A stretch of 64,000 nt of DNA from Cardinalis cardinalis. Lineage: Eukaryota; Chordata; Aves; Passeriformes; Cardinalidae. The stretch covers positions 7,631,192-7,695,191 of the forward strand of contig JACDOX010000009.1 in NCBI GenBank assembly GCA_014549065.1, in the 5' to 3' direction. Of this stretch, positions 49,706-62,924 are shown piece after piece. Numbering within the stretch: the first letter of the stretch is position 1; each line of letters opens with the position of its first letter. A model generated the notes under the pieces. The model was not told where the DNA came from. It made no database searches and saw only the letters and a program-made list of their open reading frames with translations. The position numbers were made by a program, and so were the translations under genes.

Positions 49706-52490
49706 CTATGCAAAGAGAAACAGAATCAGAATTTTATTAACTATATTCAGTTTTAACTTCAAAAGTTTTACAGAGAAGAACAAGTATTCAGTTCTTTCTT
49801 ACACAGACAATTTTTGATCTAGGTAACATGAAACCAGTATTTCTAGAGGAAGGTTTCACTACCTTAATTCTGACCTCTTTCACACTTCTGCTTCTCCCCA
49901 GCTGTGTAAAAGAGTTTGTTCTACCGTGACAAATAACTTGATGGCTTTAGTTTTCAGATGAAGGTTGAATGTCATAATTCACTCTGAGAGGCCAGATGCA
50001 CCTGTGGCTCCTGCCTGCTTTTGCCCAAAAGCAGGCTGCATAACCTTGCTTCTGTCAGAGCACAAAGAGAACAGCAAGGAAATTCAAAGACGTGCTGAGA
50101 CAGAGTATGTTTGGAAAGCCTATAGATGCAATGGCACAGCACTTCAAAATCACTTCCGTAGTCTGAAGTCTCAGGAAGAAACTTGAGTTTTCCACAAATA
50201 TTATACAGCTCAACTCTTTGGTAACAGCTCTGTCAGTGGTTTTCTGCGAAAGCAATCAGGCTTAGAACTCACATTCCTTATGTTAACCCTTCATGGAGCA
50301 GAATTTGGCTCCTTCTGGTGTTTAAACTTTGGAAACAGATGTTTCACTCTACATTAAGGAACTTACTAAGAAAATCTAAATTTGCAATGAAACACTTGCA
50401 ATTTCTCAATTAGAAGAACATCCAGTATTTTAGGAAACATTCACTAGGGAACGCAATTAAATGCTCTAATGCTCTAAACCACTGAGCAGCTGTAACCATG
50501 ACAAAGAAATATTAGAAAAAACAGCTTNCTAATGTCACTGTACCCATATTAATAACAGCATAATGATTGTTTAGGGAAATAAAACTCCTCAAATATCAGT
50601 GTAGCTTAAAAGAAACAAACTCCCAATGGACACAACCATGGCTNCCCAGGAGGTAAGACCTCTAGCAATCACTAATCACCATCTCCAGATACTTAGAGAT
50701 GTCCCAAAAAGACCTCAGACTCCCAGAAATAACTCCAAGCTTTGAGAAATATTCTCTGCATTAGAAATTTACTGTGTCTCTCTTCTCAACTGCAGACACC
50801 AGGATGTTTTAGGAACAAAATCAATAGTTCTGTACTTTCCACAGCTAAAAGATAAAACAGACCTGTGTAGTCTGTTAGATTATTGATCANCTGTCCAAAA
50901 TATAGTAGATATTTGTTTAAATCAAAGTAGTTATGATGGAACTGAAGAGACAAAGTTTTTTNTATTTTCGAAAAATCAACTTGCATTTTATAATTACCTA
51001 AATACTTGTGGTTTTTCCACCAGCTACTGCCCATATAAGCCCTGCTCTAAAATTTAGTAAAGAATTACAAAAGACTCCTACAGACTTCATTGAATTTTGG
51101 ATAATGACCCATCTGCTACGAAAGTTGTATGAACTGTACTGAACAGAATAAAATCATAGGGAAAAAGACAAGGAACTCTACAAAATTATTTTTCAGCATG
51201 AATTTATTAATGAACAACCTTGACTCCCTTCCTTGTCTATTTAAAAATGCCACAGTAACTGGGAAAACACAAAGAAAGGAGACTGGTTTAATGAAACTTG
51301 TCCTCATCCAAGTTGTGCCTTTTAGCATGTCAGCTGTATTCTCCTCACATAAAGTTTGTCACATTATTATGGCTTGAAACCAATATAGGAGACATGGGCA
51401 CCTCGCAATCTTCTTTTTTTCTTCTACGTGGTTATATTTTTACTCTAGGTATACCCTGAGCATTTTGCATTTTTGTCTTTTTTTCTCCTCCATGCACAAG
51501 CAAGTTCAAAACACATAATATCCCTCTGTGATGTTGCCAGACTGTATATGTCAGATATATTGTATATGTCATACCCTCCTGTACTAGTGGGGTGGGGCAC
51601 AAATATTTTTAAGGAAGAAGAAAAATGGGGATGGTATTGCTTCAGAACAATACGATATGCATTAGTGNTTCCCTGACTCTAAAAATTAACTCCAAAGGTG
51701 AAAAATATCAGCTAAAGTTGAAGTTACCTGACATATTATAGCAAGAATCATTTAAGTAACAAGAGTACTTTATTATTCANATATCACCGAATTTTATAAT
51801 AAGAATAATTTAAGTAACAAAAGTACTTTATTATTCAAATATCACTGAATTTTCAAATATTTTTAAAACCTTCAAAGTCAGCTTTTTTTTTGCTGAATCC
51901 ACCTCTTTTACTCAGCAGGACAAGTCCCAGATATTTCAAGAACATTTTTCCCATAGAGAAAATGAGATAGATGAAGCCCTAGCTATCTTGTACATGACAT
52001 TTCATTTCAAGTAGGACATACAGGCCAGCTGTTCATTTGGAAGTGACATACAAACCCTCATCTCAAAAAAAAAGGAGCGTTTAACACCCTAGAACTATAC
52101 ATAAACATATTCTGGCAGGAGTTTAATGCCAAATTTGAAGAAGCAAAAATCATGGCAAATTTGGAAAAAAAAACCAACTTCAAACTAATTAGTTTCACTG
52201 GAGGAACCCAATCAAAACTGAAATCTAATAAGTTTTTGGGTTGTTTTAAACAAATGGCTTCAGGAGCAATTCATTATGTACCAAGTTCAGCATGCTATTA
52301 AAGGTCCTGGCCCTCTAACAGTGACTGTTAATTTTTAATANTTTTTAGTCCTTATTTCTGAAATTCAGTATTTTTGTTCCTACAACAAGGAATTTTAAGT
52401 TCCTTAAACCAGATTATTTTAATTTTGACAGAAATCNACACTAGAAATTTCCAATCTCTTGTCTCTAGGAAATATGTATCAGATAGTCAC
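49706..52490 (-). other. COL28A1: COL28A1 intron (about 2.8 kb)
   Basis: No exon recognised. Contains the 58-bp tandem duplication at 51743-51853. Confidence 0.55.
51743..51853. repeat. Tandem duplication, 58-bp unit, 2 copies
   Basis: Two adjacent copies, starting aagaatca at 51743 and aagaataa at 51801, share tttaagtaaca, agtactttattattca and atatcac-gaatttt. They differ at about four positions over the 53 bases compared, one of them an N, so the duplication is relatively recent. Confidence 0.85.
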
Positions 52491-52559
52491 CTTTGGTCCA
52501 GGAGGTCCCCAAACAGATGATCCAGGCACACCACGGGGTCCTGTCTCTCCACGATCACC
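52491..52559 (-). CDS. COL28A1: COL28A1 collagen exon, 69 nt, imperfection GSSVWG (shifted)
   Basis: Starts GDRGETGPRG. Here the imperfection comes one triplet earlier than in the other 69-nt exons: residues 13-18 are G-S-S-V-W-G, then two normal triplets. It carries a Trp. Acceptor ccattgtgtaacag, donor AAG|gtgact. Confidence 0.94.
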
Positions 52560-53162
52560 CTGTTACACAATGGTAAAATGTAGACTTAAATAGAGAGTTT
52601 GACTTTCTGAAATTAAAGTAGCTACAATATAGATCTACCTGCAAAACAAGCAATACTTTAAAAAATACTTAAATCAACATATTGTCCTTATGAAAGCTGG
52701 TNTAAATTTANTGTTTTAAATAACTATTGGTTGAACTGTGTATTTGAATTTCTTTAGTTTTAAGNTTTTTGTCTGGCTTACAATCCAATGGAATAATAAG
52801 AACACTTATATTATTTCAATTTCCTTATAGTTCATTCAGAGCAACACTTACAAAACATTATAACAGAAAGTTAATGTTCAAAGTAAAAATTTTGGAAATA
52901 CTCATGGTTAGAATCACTTGGACAACTTTAGTTTAGCGTATTAATGCTCATGCATAACTATATGTAATTATATCTTTAACTATTCTTCTTCTCCTTGAGA
53001 CCACTGTGCCATTTAGGATAGATGATGGAAATATTTCTGCTTTCTCTTTCTTCTGTTAAGTCTATAAGTATCAGATGCTTGAGAAATTTTTACACTGCAT
53101 AAGCTTCATAGCTTTTTTAATAAAATACAAAGAGAAGCATTACCATGGAAGAACAAGCTTAC
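52560..53162 (-). other. COL28A1: COL28A1 intron (603 bases)
   Basis: Intron with no recognised feature. Confidence 0.6.
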
Positions 53163-53234
53163 TTTTGGTCCAGCTGGGCCTGTTGTTCCTGTAGGACCAA
53201 TCATTCCCTTGGATCCTTTTTCTCCAGGGTCACC
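53163..53234 (-). CDS. COL28A1: COL28A1 collagen exon, 72 nt, uninterrupted
   Basis: Eight perfect triplets starting GDPGEKGSKG and ending GTTGPAGPK. Acceptor gttttcttcag, donor AAA|gtaagc. Confidence 0.94.
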
Positions 53235-53799
53235 CTGAAGAAAACAAACTTTTTTTTCAGTCACAGCAAAGATTAATTCACAGCTGCATCAACAGAAATA
53301 CCCCAAACCACAACAATAATTATTAACCCATAGAGATGTNTAGATGTTCCACTCCAAAGGAGATCCTGCTGATTCCTAGAATGTGACCCAAATGTCCCAA
53401 ATTATATGAAATGGGAGATAGAAGTTGTCTCTCTACTAATACATCTTTCCAGACTTTTAATTTCATATTAAGATATCTAACTATTCTCCTAATTTCTCTA
53501 AGTTTCTCTCTCTCTATCAAGACACTAAGCTAATCTGTCACTTCTGAACTTTAATGAAAATTCTGTACTGAATTTTTAGGAAATTTCTACTGCCCTATTA
53601 ACTTTATTGTCTGTGTTTAGGGTCTGATTTTGCTGCACTTTTTCAGGCTACAGTACACATTGCTCTCTCTCTTCAATCCTTTTANTTCGTCAGCTAAAAT
53701 AGAATTGATGCTTACGATATAATGAATGAAAAGGTAGGTCAGAATCCAAACTCTTACAAAAGTCTGTAGTATTTCCCCAGCATGCACATCAAGTCATAC
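53235..53799 (-). other. COL28A1: COL28A1 intron (565 bases)
   Basis: Intron with no recognised feature. Confidence 0.6.
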
Positions 53800-53868
53800 C
53801 TTTTGACCTAAAAGTCCTTTGCCAGGGGGTCCTTCTGGGCCTCTTGGACCTTCTTCTCCCTTTTCCCC
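53800..53868 (-). CDS. COL28A1: COL28A1 collagen exon, 69 nt, imperfection GKGLLG
   Basis: Starts GEKGEEGPRG. Residues 16-21 are G-K-G-L-L-G. Acceptor aatctctgttag, donor AAG|gtatga. Confidence 0.94.
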
Positions 53869-55730
53869 CTAACAGAGATTAAATTATTAATTACTTTTCA
53901 CGTAGTTAATTTTACTGATAGAGTTATGAGAAACAACGCTTGCATAAATACTTTCCCCAAAAATGTAAGTAAATATCTGGTTANTTTTTTTCCTACAAAG
54001 AATAAAGTATTCTGTCTGTTAAAGCCTTGCAATCTCCTACATTCATAGTCCTTATTTTCACAGACATTTGTAATAGTGCCATTTGCAACTACATCAATCT
54101 TTTGTAGCAAGGATTCCATGCTATAAGAGGAAGAGAAATGCTTGCAAACTTAACAGAAAATGTCTTGATGGACCAATTCTGAGAAGTAATTTTAGACCAA
54201 TCTATAGCCAGTAGCCAATCCAGGCTGAAAATATTTGCCAGGAACATTACATTAAATAACTCAAAAACAGCCCACACAAAACATTCTATTAAGGAACATT
54301 ACCTACAAAACATTTATGCATAATACAAGCAAGATTAGTATATAGGGATACCTATAGGTAATTTAGAGAGTGAAAGGTAGATTAAAATGAGGTTAAAATC
54401 CATTTCTGATTTNAACTGTTGATGAAAGTGATATTGCAGGGCCTGTTGTTGATAGGCATCAGTCTGGATCCCACTATGGTGAGACACTGTCACACCTGCA
54501 AATAACTGCTGNAATATCACCATGCTACTTACTGCAGGCATCCAGCTGCTCTGTGCACTGCCCTGAATACCCAGGGTAGCAGCTCAGTTCTACTATTTTT
54601 ACCTTCAATGACTTGCAACAGGAAAGGTGACAACAGAATTAATCATCAGAGTAAAGACAATATGCAAGAGAAAAGACCAAAAACCCAGCATGACCATCTG
54701 TAACTTTAACCCAACATTTACTCTTAATACTGATGCACTTCTGATACACTGGAATCTTACTTTTTGATCAGGGGATGATACGAATTTAAAAAATATAATT
54801 AAGAAGCAACAGAAATGCCACATATTTTCTCACAGGGGAAGGTTTACCAGTTCAGGCTGGAGCTTGTCTGACTGCACTTTTAGGTGACAAAAATGTGACN
54901 TTGCATTCTTAATAGTAATATTTATTACTATTCAAATATTTTCTGATTNAAAGCCCGCAGTCAAAAATGCTGATATGCTTACTCCAAATTATGTTTAGTT
55001 TATCAATTCTACNTGTCAGCCAGCTGCTACCCTCTTGTAAGAGCTGCACAGTAGGTGTCTGGAGGCACCTGGATTCTCAGCAGCAGTTAAAAACGCAAAG
55101 CACTGACTTCTGCTTACTCAGNGGCTCATTCATTTTGGAAAGAGTACAATTAAAAGCTTTCATTTAATTTACTCTAAATTTACTGTTTTGGCCACTCTGC
55201 TTTGCACCCCTCTAAACTACTGTCCACCATTTTTAATATATGCTTCTTTTTCCAAATGTGGTGGAGTTTCTTCTAGATCCTCAGAGTTTCCCTTGAGAAC
55301 AAACAGCCCTGGGTTCAGCTGTTTGTGCGGGGTCCTGCACCACAGCTGGTAAGTTGCAGCCACAGCTCAGCACCCTGTGAGATGCCCTAAGTCCCACTGA
55401 TGCAGCATTACTCCTCAGAGTCAGGAAAGACCTGAAGAGGCCNCGAGGAACAGGCTAAAGACATGAGCTACCTGCTTTCCAAGGAGATCGTGACATGTGA
55501 CAGTAGACAATTGCCCACAAAAGCCAGGGCTGCTGGCTCAAATGCAGCTCATTTGCTCATTCAGGTGGCAACCACTGTTAGTAGAGTTTGTTGGACATAT
55601 CTCACCCAGTTCCTTATCCCTGGCAAAAGTATTGGCATATGCTTTCCTCAAGGGTGAACTCCACTGCACTGTTCTTCCTTCATCGCTCTTTTTGTACACC
55701 TTTTACACGTGGTAAAATAGATTTCCTTAC
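53869..55730 (-). other. COL28A1: COL28A1 intron (about 1.9 kb)
   Basis: No exon recognised, and no clear repeat. Confidence 0.55.
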
Positions 55731-55802
55731 CTTTTTCCCTGACAACCCTTTCTCTCCCTTCACCCCCTTCTCTCCTGGGGTTCCTGGAAGACCTGTAGCT
55801 CC
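55731..55802 (-). CDS. COL28A1: COL28A1 collagen exon, 72 nt, uninterrupted, Lys-rich
   Basis: Eight perfect triplets starting GATGLPGTPG and ending GEKGVKGEKGLSGKK, a basic stretch with six Lys in the last fifteen residues. Acceptor ttccttctttaag, donor AAG|gtaagg. Confidence 0.94.
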
Positions 55803-56764
55803 CTTAAAGAAGGAAAAATTGTTACATCTGCCTATTTTAAAAAATCATTTATTTTGTAAAATGGATTCAACAGTTTGTGAAAATATAAATTAAAGATAAA
55901 TAATATTTTTCCTCAAATAAAGGTTGTTATTTCCAGTAAGTTAAATACTACATAGAGACACTAATTTTTAAAACCTATAAAGTAAGCATTTGAAATTTCT
56001 CTCCAAGTTCCCCACCTATTTCATAAATCTTGGACTTGTATTAAATAAATTTGTATTTATTTAGTGAATAGAACCATGACTGAATGNTGTTTGTTAGTCT
56101 GTGCACAATAACAATTTTATATGAATATAATTTACTTGCTGAGTCAAACATCTGGGACTTAAAGGATGATCAACCAAAAATGTCCAATAATTGACTGGAC
56201 ACTAACCCCTCTTCATTTGTACAGACTGACCAAGGCATCACTTTTAACATTTACCAGAAAGAGTTGAAAGAATTCATAAGAANCAGTCCTGCCAAGCATT
56301 TCTTTCATGATCCAAGAAAAATATCATTAAAAATAAGACATCTGTGCCACCTTACCTGATTTTGGAAGCCCTACTTAAGCCATCAAAGATATGGTTAACA
56401 GTCTTCAAAATGGCATCTGAAGCCAAAGCTTTAAGCTTTTTACATCTCTTCCAACACACAGGCAGTAACACTGACAACCCTATTGTCACAAAGACTGGCT
56501 TTTTTTTCCCATCAGAAAAAACAGGGGGACAGAGTTAGCAACCTTTCTAACAGGCCCTGGAAAGACCCCACTATTTAGAAAAGATTAAGGGAAAACTTTG
56601 TTCCAGTAATGGTAGTGGCAATGCTTTTACGACCCTCACTGAAATTCCTTCTTATTTTAACCACAGTTCATTTACACCAAAAAATGTTCTACTTGGTTTA
56701 TCAGCAATTAGTGGAAGAATTAAAAGACCATGTAAAGAACAATTAAAAATAAAAGCAGGCTCAC
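55803..56764 (-). other. COL28A1: COL28A1 intron (962 bases)
   Basis: No feature recognised. Confidence 0.55.
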
Positions 56765-56833
56765 TTTAAGTCCTGATGAGCTAATTCCTGGAAGTCCTGG
56801 TTCTCCTTTTTGTCCAGATGTACCTGGTTCACC
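56765..56833 (-). CDS. COL28A1: COL28A1 collagen exon, 69 nt, imperfection GISSSG
   Basis: Starts GEPGTSGQKG. Residues 16-21 are G-I-S-S-S-G. Acceptor ctttttgttgctag, donor AAA|gtgagc. Confidence 0.94.
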
Positions 56834-57965
56834 CTAGCAACAAAAAGTCTTTAGTTTAATAGGGAAACACAGTTTGGCTTCATTGACTTTTGCACAATTT
56901 AATTAGCTGCTTACACAGAGAGGAGGATGAGATGACATTCTACAATTCTATGATCCTAAGTGGTCAAGATTTCAACTGGAAAATTATGTTCTTTAAAATC
57001 CCCTGCTACTTGCAGGACTGCATCTATTTTATTTAACNCTGCAGTGGGCAGAAAGTCAAAGTGAATCACTCCAACTTTATTCCTTACGCTTCAATGCATT
57101 TTATTTTTTACTCTGCAGGACTACCTCAAAAACTCTTTGGTGCCTGAATGAAAAACGAGTCCAAATAAAGAAAAACCAGGCATGCTTACATGCCAAAATT
57201 ACACCCAGAATAAAATTACTGNTTTTCTCATGCTTTTTCTACACTGACTAATATCTTTCCTTCAAAAATCAAGGTGATTACTAAGAACANTTCTGATTTA
57301 CAGTTGATCAGTTCATTCCATTTGGTCTTGTCATATTTCAGCAANTCCCCTTTCCTTGTCTGACAGTGTTCACCTGACACTGTACCACTAGAGGCCTGGG
57401 ATTTGACAGCAATACTTTTCCTCACTTTTGTGTTCTCTTCTGGCTTTCCCTCCTTCTGCAGTGCCGGGTCAACTAAGTACACTTTATTTCTTTTTTCTGT
57501 CCTAGTCTTTCTGTCTTTGGTTTTGGTTCTTTCTCACAATGATCATCGAAGGCTGAAGGCCAGGCTGAAGTTGTGGTGGGATTACTCTGAAGTCTCAAAA
57601 CCATCACTGAACTAAAGCTAAACTGTTTGGCAAAATGATTTACTTGAATACAGCATATATGTGCCACCAAACTCATTGGACACAAAGATGTCTGAAATAT
57701 CCTCTTCTGAAAAATATGTNTTCCTTTAGAAAAAGAAGTTCACATTCACAAAGGCTAAGGGCTAATTCTAAGCAGGTAGAAGCTGTATATTCCATTTGGG
57801 GAAGATCTTGATAACATGGATGGCTTTCCTTCTAAGATTCAAAAGGAATTATTATCTCCAATAGAGTTACACTTTCTTCTCATCAAACATTTTTGAAAAG
57901 CCTGGAAAAGATACTTACTGTTTTGTGACAGTGCTGCTTTTAAAAAACAATGTCTGAACCATTAC
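56834..57965 (-). other. COL28A1: COL28A1 intron (about 1.1 kb)
   Basis: No exon recognised. An attctacaattctatgatcc string near 56940 hints at a degraded CR1 tail but is too short to call. Confidence 0.5.
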
Positions 57966-58034
57966 CTTTTGTCCTGGCAAACCAAAACCTNGAGAACCTT
58001 TTGCCCCAGGGTTTCCTGGTGGACCCTGTGCACC
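57966..58034 (-). CDS. COL28A1: COL28A1 collagen exon, 69 nt, imperfection GFGLPG
   Basis: Starts GAQGPPGNPG. Residues 16-21 are G-F-G-L-P-G. An N at 57991 makes residue 15 undetermined (CNA codon). Acceptor ttttgctttatag, donor AAG|gtaatg. Confidence 0.93.
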
Positions 58035-58555
58035 CTATAAAGCAAAATAAGTGAGTTTTAGTGCATTACACTCTTCCACATCTGAAAATCACCACATGTC
58101 NATCTTTTAGTTAATAACAATTTTATCTTCTCTTTATAAGAAATCTTCCTTCCAAAATTAACAGAACCCAGAAGATCTTTTGGAATGTTTCAGTTTATCC
58201 AACTGCTAAAGGGTGTGTTCAAGTTTCAAAGGGCTTGATATTCAGAATTTATAGGTACTTAGCCTTGTAAAATTCTAATGTATATCACTGCCAAAGCAAT
58301 GCTACCTGATTTACCTCCTATGCAAATTATTATGCAGATTAGACCAAATTTACATTTGCTTGATTCTAAGANTATTCAAATCAGTCAAAATCAGTTGTAA
58401 TTTACAAGCTTTGCTTAAAAATTAGTTTGATACTTTTGAAAATAAAAAATCACTATGAGATTGTTAATGTCTTTACACTAAAATTAGAGCTCTGATAAAA
58501 TATAAAATTAAAACTTTATGCCAATGCTCATTACATGTCCAAAATGTAGACTTAC
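58035..58555 (-). other. COL28A1: COL28A1 intron (521 bases)
   Basis: No feature recognised. Confidence 0.6.
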
Positions 58556-58624
58556 CTGCCTTCCTTGATGGCTTGGTCCTGGTGGTCCTGGTGGGCCCTG
58601 TGGTCCTACCTGGCCTTGGTCACC
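58556..58624 (-). CDS. COL28A1: COL28A1 collagen exon, 69 nt, imperfection GPSHQG
   Basis: Starts GDQGQVGPQG. Residues 16-21 are G-P-S-H-Q-G. Ends Arg-Gln. Acceptor ccttttctgtag, donor CAG|gtaagt. Confidence 0.94.
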
Positions 58625-59391
58625 CTACAGAAAAGGTATTCCCAAGAACTAAATTGCAATAGTCCATGCTATCTGATTAACATATTTAAACCAAACACAG
58701 AGTAGCAGGCTTCAAGCTGTATTATCTTAAAGTCTGCTCTTTCTATCTGAATTAAATGGAACTCTGGAATTCTGCCTATGAAAACTGATCTAACAAAAAT
58801 AATGCCCCTTCTTCNCTACAAACTCTATCTTGTTTATAACACTAGATGATCACACCTGTAATTTTATTATTAGAAGTATCCATAGCTCATCTTTACGTAC
58901 TGAGATCAATTTTAAAGATTTTCTTGTACAGAAATATAGGCAGTTTCTTGCACAACACTCAGAAGAAAAACTCACAAATGTAAACACAGCAGCTGCAGAG
59001 TGTATAAAAAACCTAAAAATATCAGTGTTTCTTTGCCTGTTCCAGGCCCATTAGATTAGATGACTCAGGGATTTTGGCATTTTAAAATATTTATTTATAT
59101 ATTAAAAGATTTTAACTAGAATATTTCTAAAATTATTTTAGGAGGAAAAAAAAAGTACATTTCTTTCCTCATACTCCCAGCTGCATAGAATAGAGTCATT
59201 AGTGCTCTAATTAAACATTAACAGGCTCAGCTACTTGCACAGATGGAGCTGCATGAAACAGTGCAACATAGCTGCTCAGATTCAGGTAAAATATACCCTT
59301 GTATNGTTGTGATATTGTAAAAAATTTATCGTAATTTAACTATAAATATAATTGATTATACATACAATTATANATATACTCTATGCCTCAC
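58625..59391 (-). other. COL28A1: COL28A1 intron (767 bases)
   Basis: No feature recognised. The frame at 58830-59054 (+) has no domain. Confidence 0.55.
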
Positions 59392-59460
59392 CTTGTCACC
59401 TTTGACTTGGTCACCTTTTGGTCCAGCAGGACCAGGGGCACCGTCAGAGCCTTTTTCACC
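59392..59460 (-). CDS. COL28A1: COL28A1 collagen exon, 69 nt, imperfection GDQVKG
   Basis: Starts GEKGSDGAPG. Residues 16-21 are G-D-Q-V-K-G. Acceptor catcaatttctag, donor AAG|gtgagg. Confidence 0.94.
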
Positions 59461-60397
59461 CTAGAAATTGATGACAGTTTTGAAACTTCTATTTAGGAAC
59501 TTATCAAGAACACTGTCTTAGACAAACTGGTCATCACAATGTGGATAATGAGGAAAAATGTATTCCTTTACAAACAAACTNGAAAAATAATCAATGGAAT
59601 TACCAAATTAGAGAAAAGAAATTGGTTACAATTCATAACATACTTCATCTGCATTCGTGTTTTTGAACATAGGACTTCAAAAGGAGAAAATTAAATACTA
59701 GGAGGAAGGAAGTTACATTTTGAAAACATGACAGTATGCTCACTAGTCAAAGAGATCAGTTCAGAACTGAGTGCAANGACATGACTGATGCCTTTTCCAT
59801 ANAANGAAGAAAAATCTCAGTTTAGTAATTCAAGGCTCTAGAGAATCTTGAAGCCAATAAAACAGAGGGATATATTTTGATGGGAAACTCAGCTATTATT
59901 TATTCAAAAATTTTGTTTGTACAATTATTGTTTGTACATTTTTTTAAGAAGTTGACATGTATTAACCTTGCAAACGCCCTATATGAGATAACTGTCCACA
60001 GAGACTCATACAANTCATCTTTCGGTCTCCCAAAATGGTAAGGCAAAATGAAAGCAGTTGCTGAATATCTTCTTCCAATACAGAACATAAATAGCTCAGT
60101 AGTTTCTTGGAAGACAGTTTGTCTCACTAATGCTATCAAAAGAAGTTCTCTTATTAAACACATAAATAAGANAATCATTAACTTACTACTGGTAGAGGGC
60201 ACTGTACAAATTTTTTTGTAATTACCTGGATAGAAATTCTGAAATCAGTGGGATATTCCGTGAATATCAGTGATTCAGAAATCCAAGATCGTCATCCAGA
60301 ATTTTATACCAATGGAACTATCAGCGGCCTTAAATAACTTAGACACTACNTCAAATTTGGTCCACAATGTTAAAGAAAGTAATTTCCATAAAACTAC
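59461..60397 (-). other. COL28A1: COL28A1 intron (937 bases)
   Basis: No feature recognised. Confidence 0.55.
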
Positions 60398-60466
60398 CTT
60401 ATCTCCTTGAATGCCCTGTCCTGTCGAACCTTTTTCACCTGGTGAACCAGGAGGGCCAGGTGGTCC
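60398..60466 (-). CDS. COL28A1: COL28A1 collagen exon, 69 nt, imperfection GQGIQG
   Basis: Starts GPPGPPGSPG. Residues 16-21 are G-Q-G-I-Q-G. Acceptor ttgtttttctttcag, donor AAG|gtagtt. Confidence 0.94.
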
Positions 60467-61374
60467 CTGAAAGAAAAACAAATATATATTCAAACTATAC
60501 CAGCAGTTCAATATTTTATAGAAATTTTATGTAATTTGCTTGTACAGGATTTTGTGACACTTATGACACTGGTAAGTGAAAATGCTTCTACAATATCTGA
60601 GTGAGCCCCAGCAATTAAAATGAACTGTAGCAACCATTAATTGGGGCATTTGGAATAGAATAAGCCAATGCTGAATTCATATGAGTTACATAATAAATGT
60701 CCAAATACTGTACTCTTACAACTCAAATGAATCTGCAGATTTATGTATGAAAGAATTAGTATTACAGTGAAATGNATTCCCTATAATTTCACATAATTTC
60801 ATGATTTTCAAAATAAAAATCATTAATTTGAACATATTTTTTGNACATAATTACAGGTTATATAGGCAACACTAGAGAATGTTAATTTTGATTTAAACAA
60901 ATACAGAAATAAGTATTTTTTTAACACTTTCTGTCCTCTTGCAAAACTCAGCTAACTTTCAATTTTTAAAGCTAGTACATATTTTTTAATGATGATCTTG
61001 ATTAAACAAAAGGTTTCTTTCCACATCTTTTTGTGAGAAAAACAGTCTTTCACAAATGCAAAGTAACTTTCAAAAATACTAGAATTAATCTAACAGCCAT
61101 CTACATTTGTGGCTTCATATGAACAAGAAAGCTATACATTTTATACATTTCAGGAAGAAAAAGCAGCCATGGAGTATTAAATCAAGAGCTTGCTAAAGTT
61201 CTGTAATTCAGAAAACAAAGACATAATTAAAAGCATGTAATTTGGGTCCTTGTTCTTGATGGGATCCAAATTACACATAAGAGTTGAGGGATGCTTCATC
61301 TCTTTTATGCTCATCTTCTTAAATTTTTAATGTAGACAATTTTTAAAGATTATCCTCAACTTTAACAAGTAGGA

Positions 61375-61420
<46 letters not shown>

Positions 61421-61646
61421 TTAAAAAATTATTTTCCCAAAACTGACTTGGATGTGGTTTTATTCTCCTGCTTGGACAAGCTACATGCAGCTACTGGTGT
61501 ACTGGGCTGGAATAGCTTGTGCTGCTCCAGGCTGGGTACAAAGTAATTATGGAATCAGTATCCTATACAACTACTGACAGACAATTACATTCACTAAGAC
61601 TTATTTTGTTGCATTTANATTCCCAATGCATATACCACTGACTTAC
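60467..61646 (-). other. COL28A1: COL28A1 intron (about 1.2 kb)
   Basis: AT-rich intron containing the (AT)n microsatellite at 61379-61417. No exon recognised. Confidence 0.6.
61379..61417. repeat. (AT)n microsatellite
   Basis: About 39 bases of perfect alternating A/T, roughly 19 repeats. The true allele length is likely polymorphic. Confidence 0.97.
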
Positions 61647-61715
61647 AGGTAATCCTGGCTCACCAATTCCAGGAGGTCCTCGCAATCCAATTCTACCTTC
61701 TCGACCTTCAGCACC
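61647..61715 (-). CDS. COL28A1: COL28A1 collagen exon, 69 nt, imperfection GIGEPG
   Basis: Starts GAEGREGRIG. Residues 16-21 are G-I-G-E-P-G, identical to the exon upstream. The exon ends in Pro. Acceptor ctttttcacaag, donor CCT|gtaagt. Confidence 0.94.
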
Positions 61716-62924
61716 CTTGTGAAAAAGAAAATTAGAAAGTTCAGTCCTAATTTAACTTGGTACTTTTGAAGAGCATAACATTTATATATAGATGATTTAA
61801 AGGCATCACCACAAAGGCTTGAAATCTAATGTGCAACTTCTCCTAAAGGAAGAAAACCTATATATGACATTTTAGAAACATTTGAAAGTACCTTTCTATT
61901 AATACTTGAAACACTGGATTGCATTCCAGCACTCAAGACATAGGGATAACTGCTCAAAATTGCAAAGCCTAAGAGATGACAAGGATCAGGGAGTTAACTC
62001 AGACTAAATTTGGCTGCAGCACCAAAGCAGGAATGCTCAGGTGTGAGGATGCTCACTGTAGCCTCTATCTAGGTACTTGAATTGAAGCCTGCTTCAGTGG
62101 AATATGGGATTGCATGGGAACTCCAGGAGCTGTACAGTTTCTGCATCTTCTACTTACAAAGCATCATAATCTTCACAATTTCTCCNGTTTTCTGAGGACT
62201 GGGTGCTTCAAGGATAAGGGCACAGAGGATTTTTATCTTTCTACAAAGCAGTAAAGAGACAGGGGGTGATATTTCTTCTCCAAGAACTAGAGTGAGGTCC
62301 AGTTCTGCCCAATTTACATTTCTTGCCTGACTNTGAGATGTAGGTCTCTGACAAAACTCTTATAAACTAAGGAGTCATGTTTCCTATGCAGATGCTTTTG
62401 TAGTTTTCNATGAGAAGATCTGACTGGCCAGCATAGGCAGACATGACTTTTCCAAGGCTGGATTCCACCTTCTAGTCTTTTGCAGTAAAATAAGATGGAG
62501 GACTGAAGTGCAGCATGAGAGAATCTTGTAAGAATATCTGTTCCCTAGTGAATGACATGGTAAATCTCTCACTTGGCCATATATCACAGTGACTGNAATG
62601 CATTTCTATACCTTGAAGTGTGGTTTACTCATTAGTGCAAGCATCTGCTAGTGCTTGAAAATTATCTTGCACTCATTTTTTTTTAATTATGCCTCATTTA
62701 AATGGTATTATTTATTACTTCTATCAATAGGATCATCATAAAAGTCAAAAGTTGCTGGAAAAGCAGGTCTTTTATCTCTATCCTATGTGAATAAAAAANC
62801 ATGTCATTCAGTTTTACATTTAGGTGATAAAAGCTCAACTTTGATAAAACTGTAGATGAGAAATTTCATTTAAAAAATGACTACCCATAGCTATCACTTT
62901 AACAAACATATTTCTGAGAGTTAC
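61716..62924 (-). other. COL28A1: COL28A1 intron (about 1.2 kb)
   Basis: No exon or clear repeat recognised. Confidence 0.55.

Noticed and set aside
49590..49817. + strand frame with Pro/Gly-rich segment (FPGRPSSPGGP)
   Set aside because: Antisense shadow of the collagen exon at 49637-49705.
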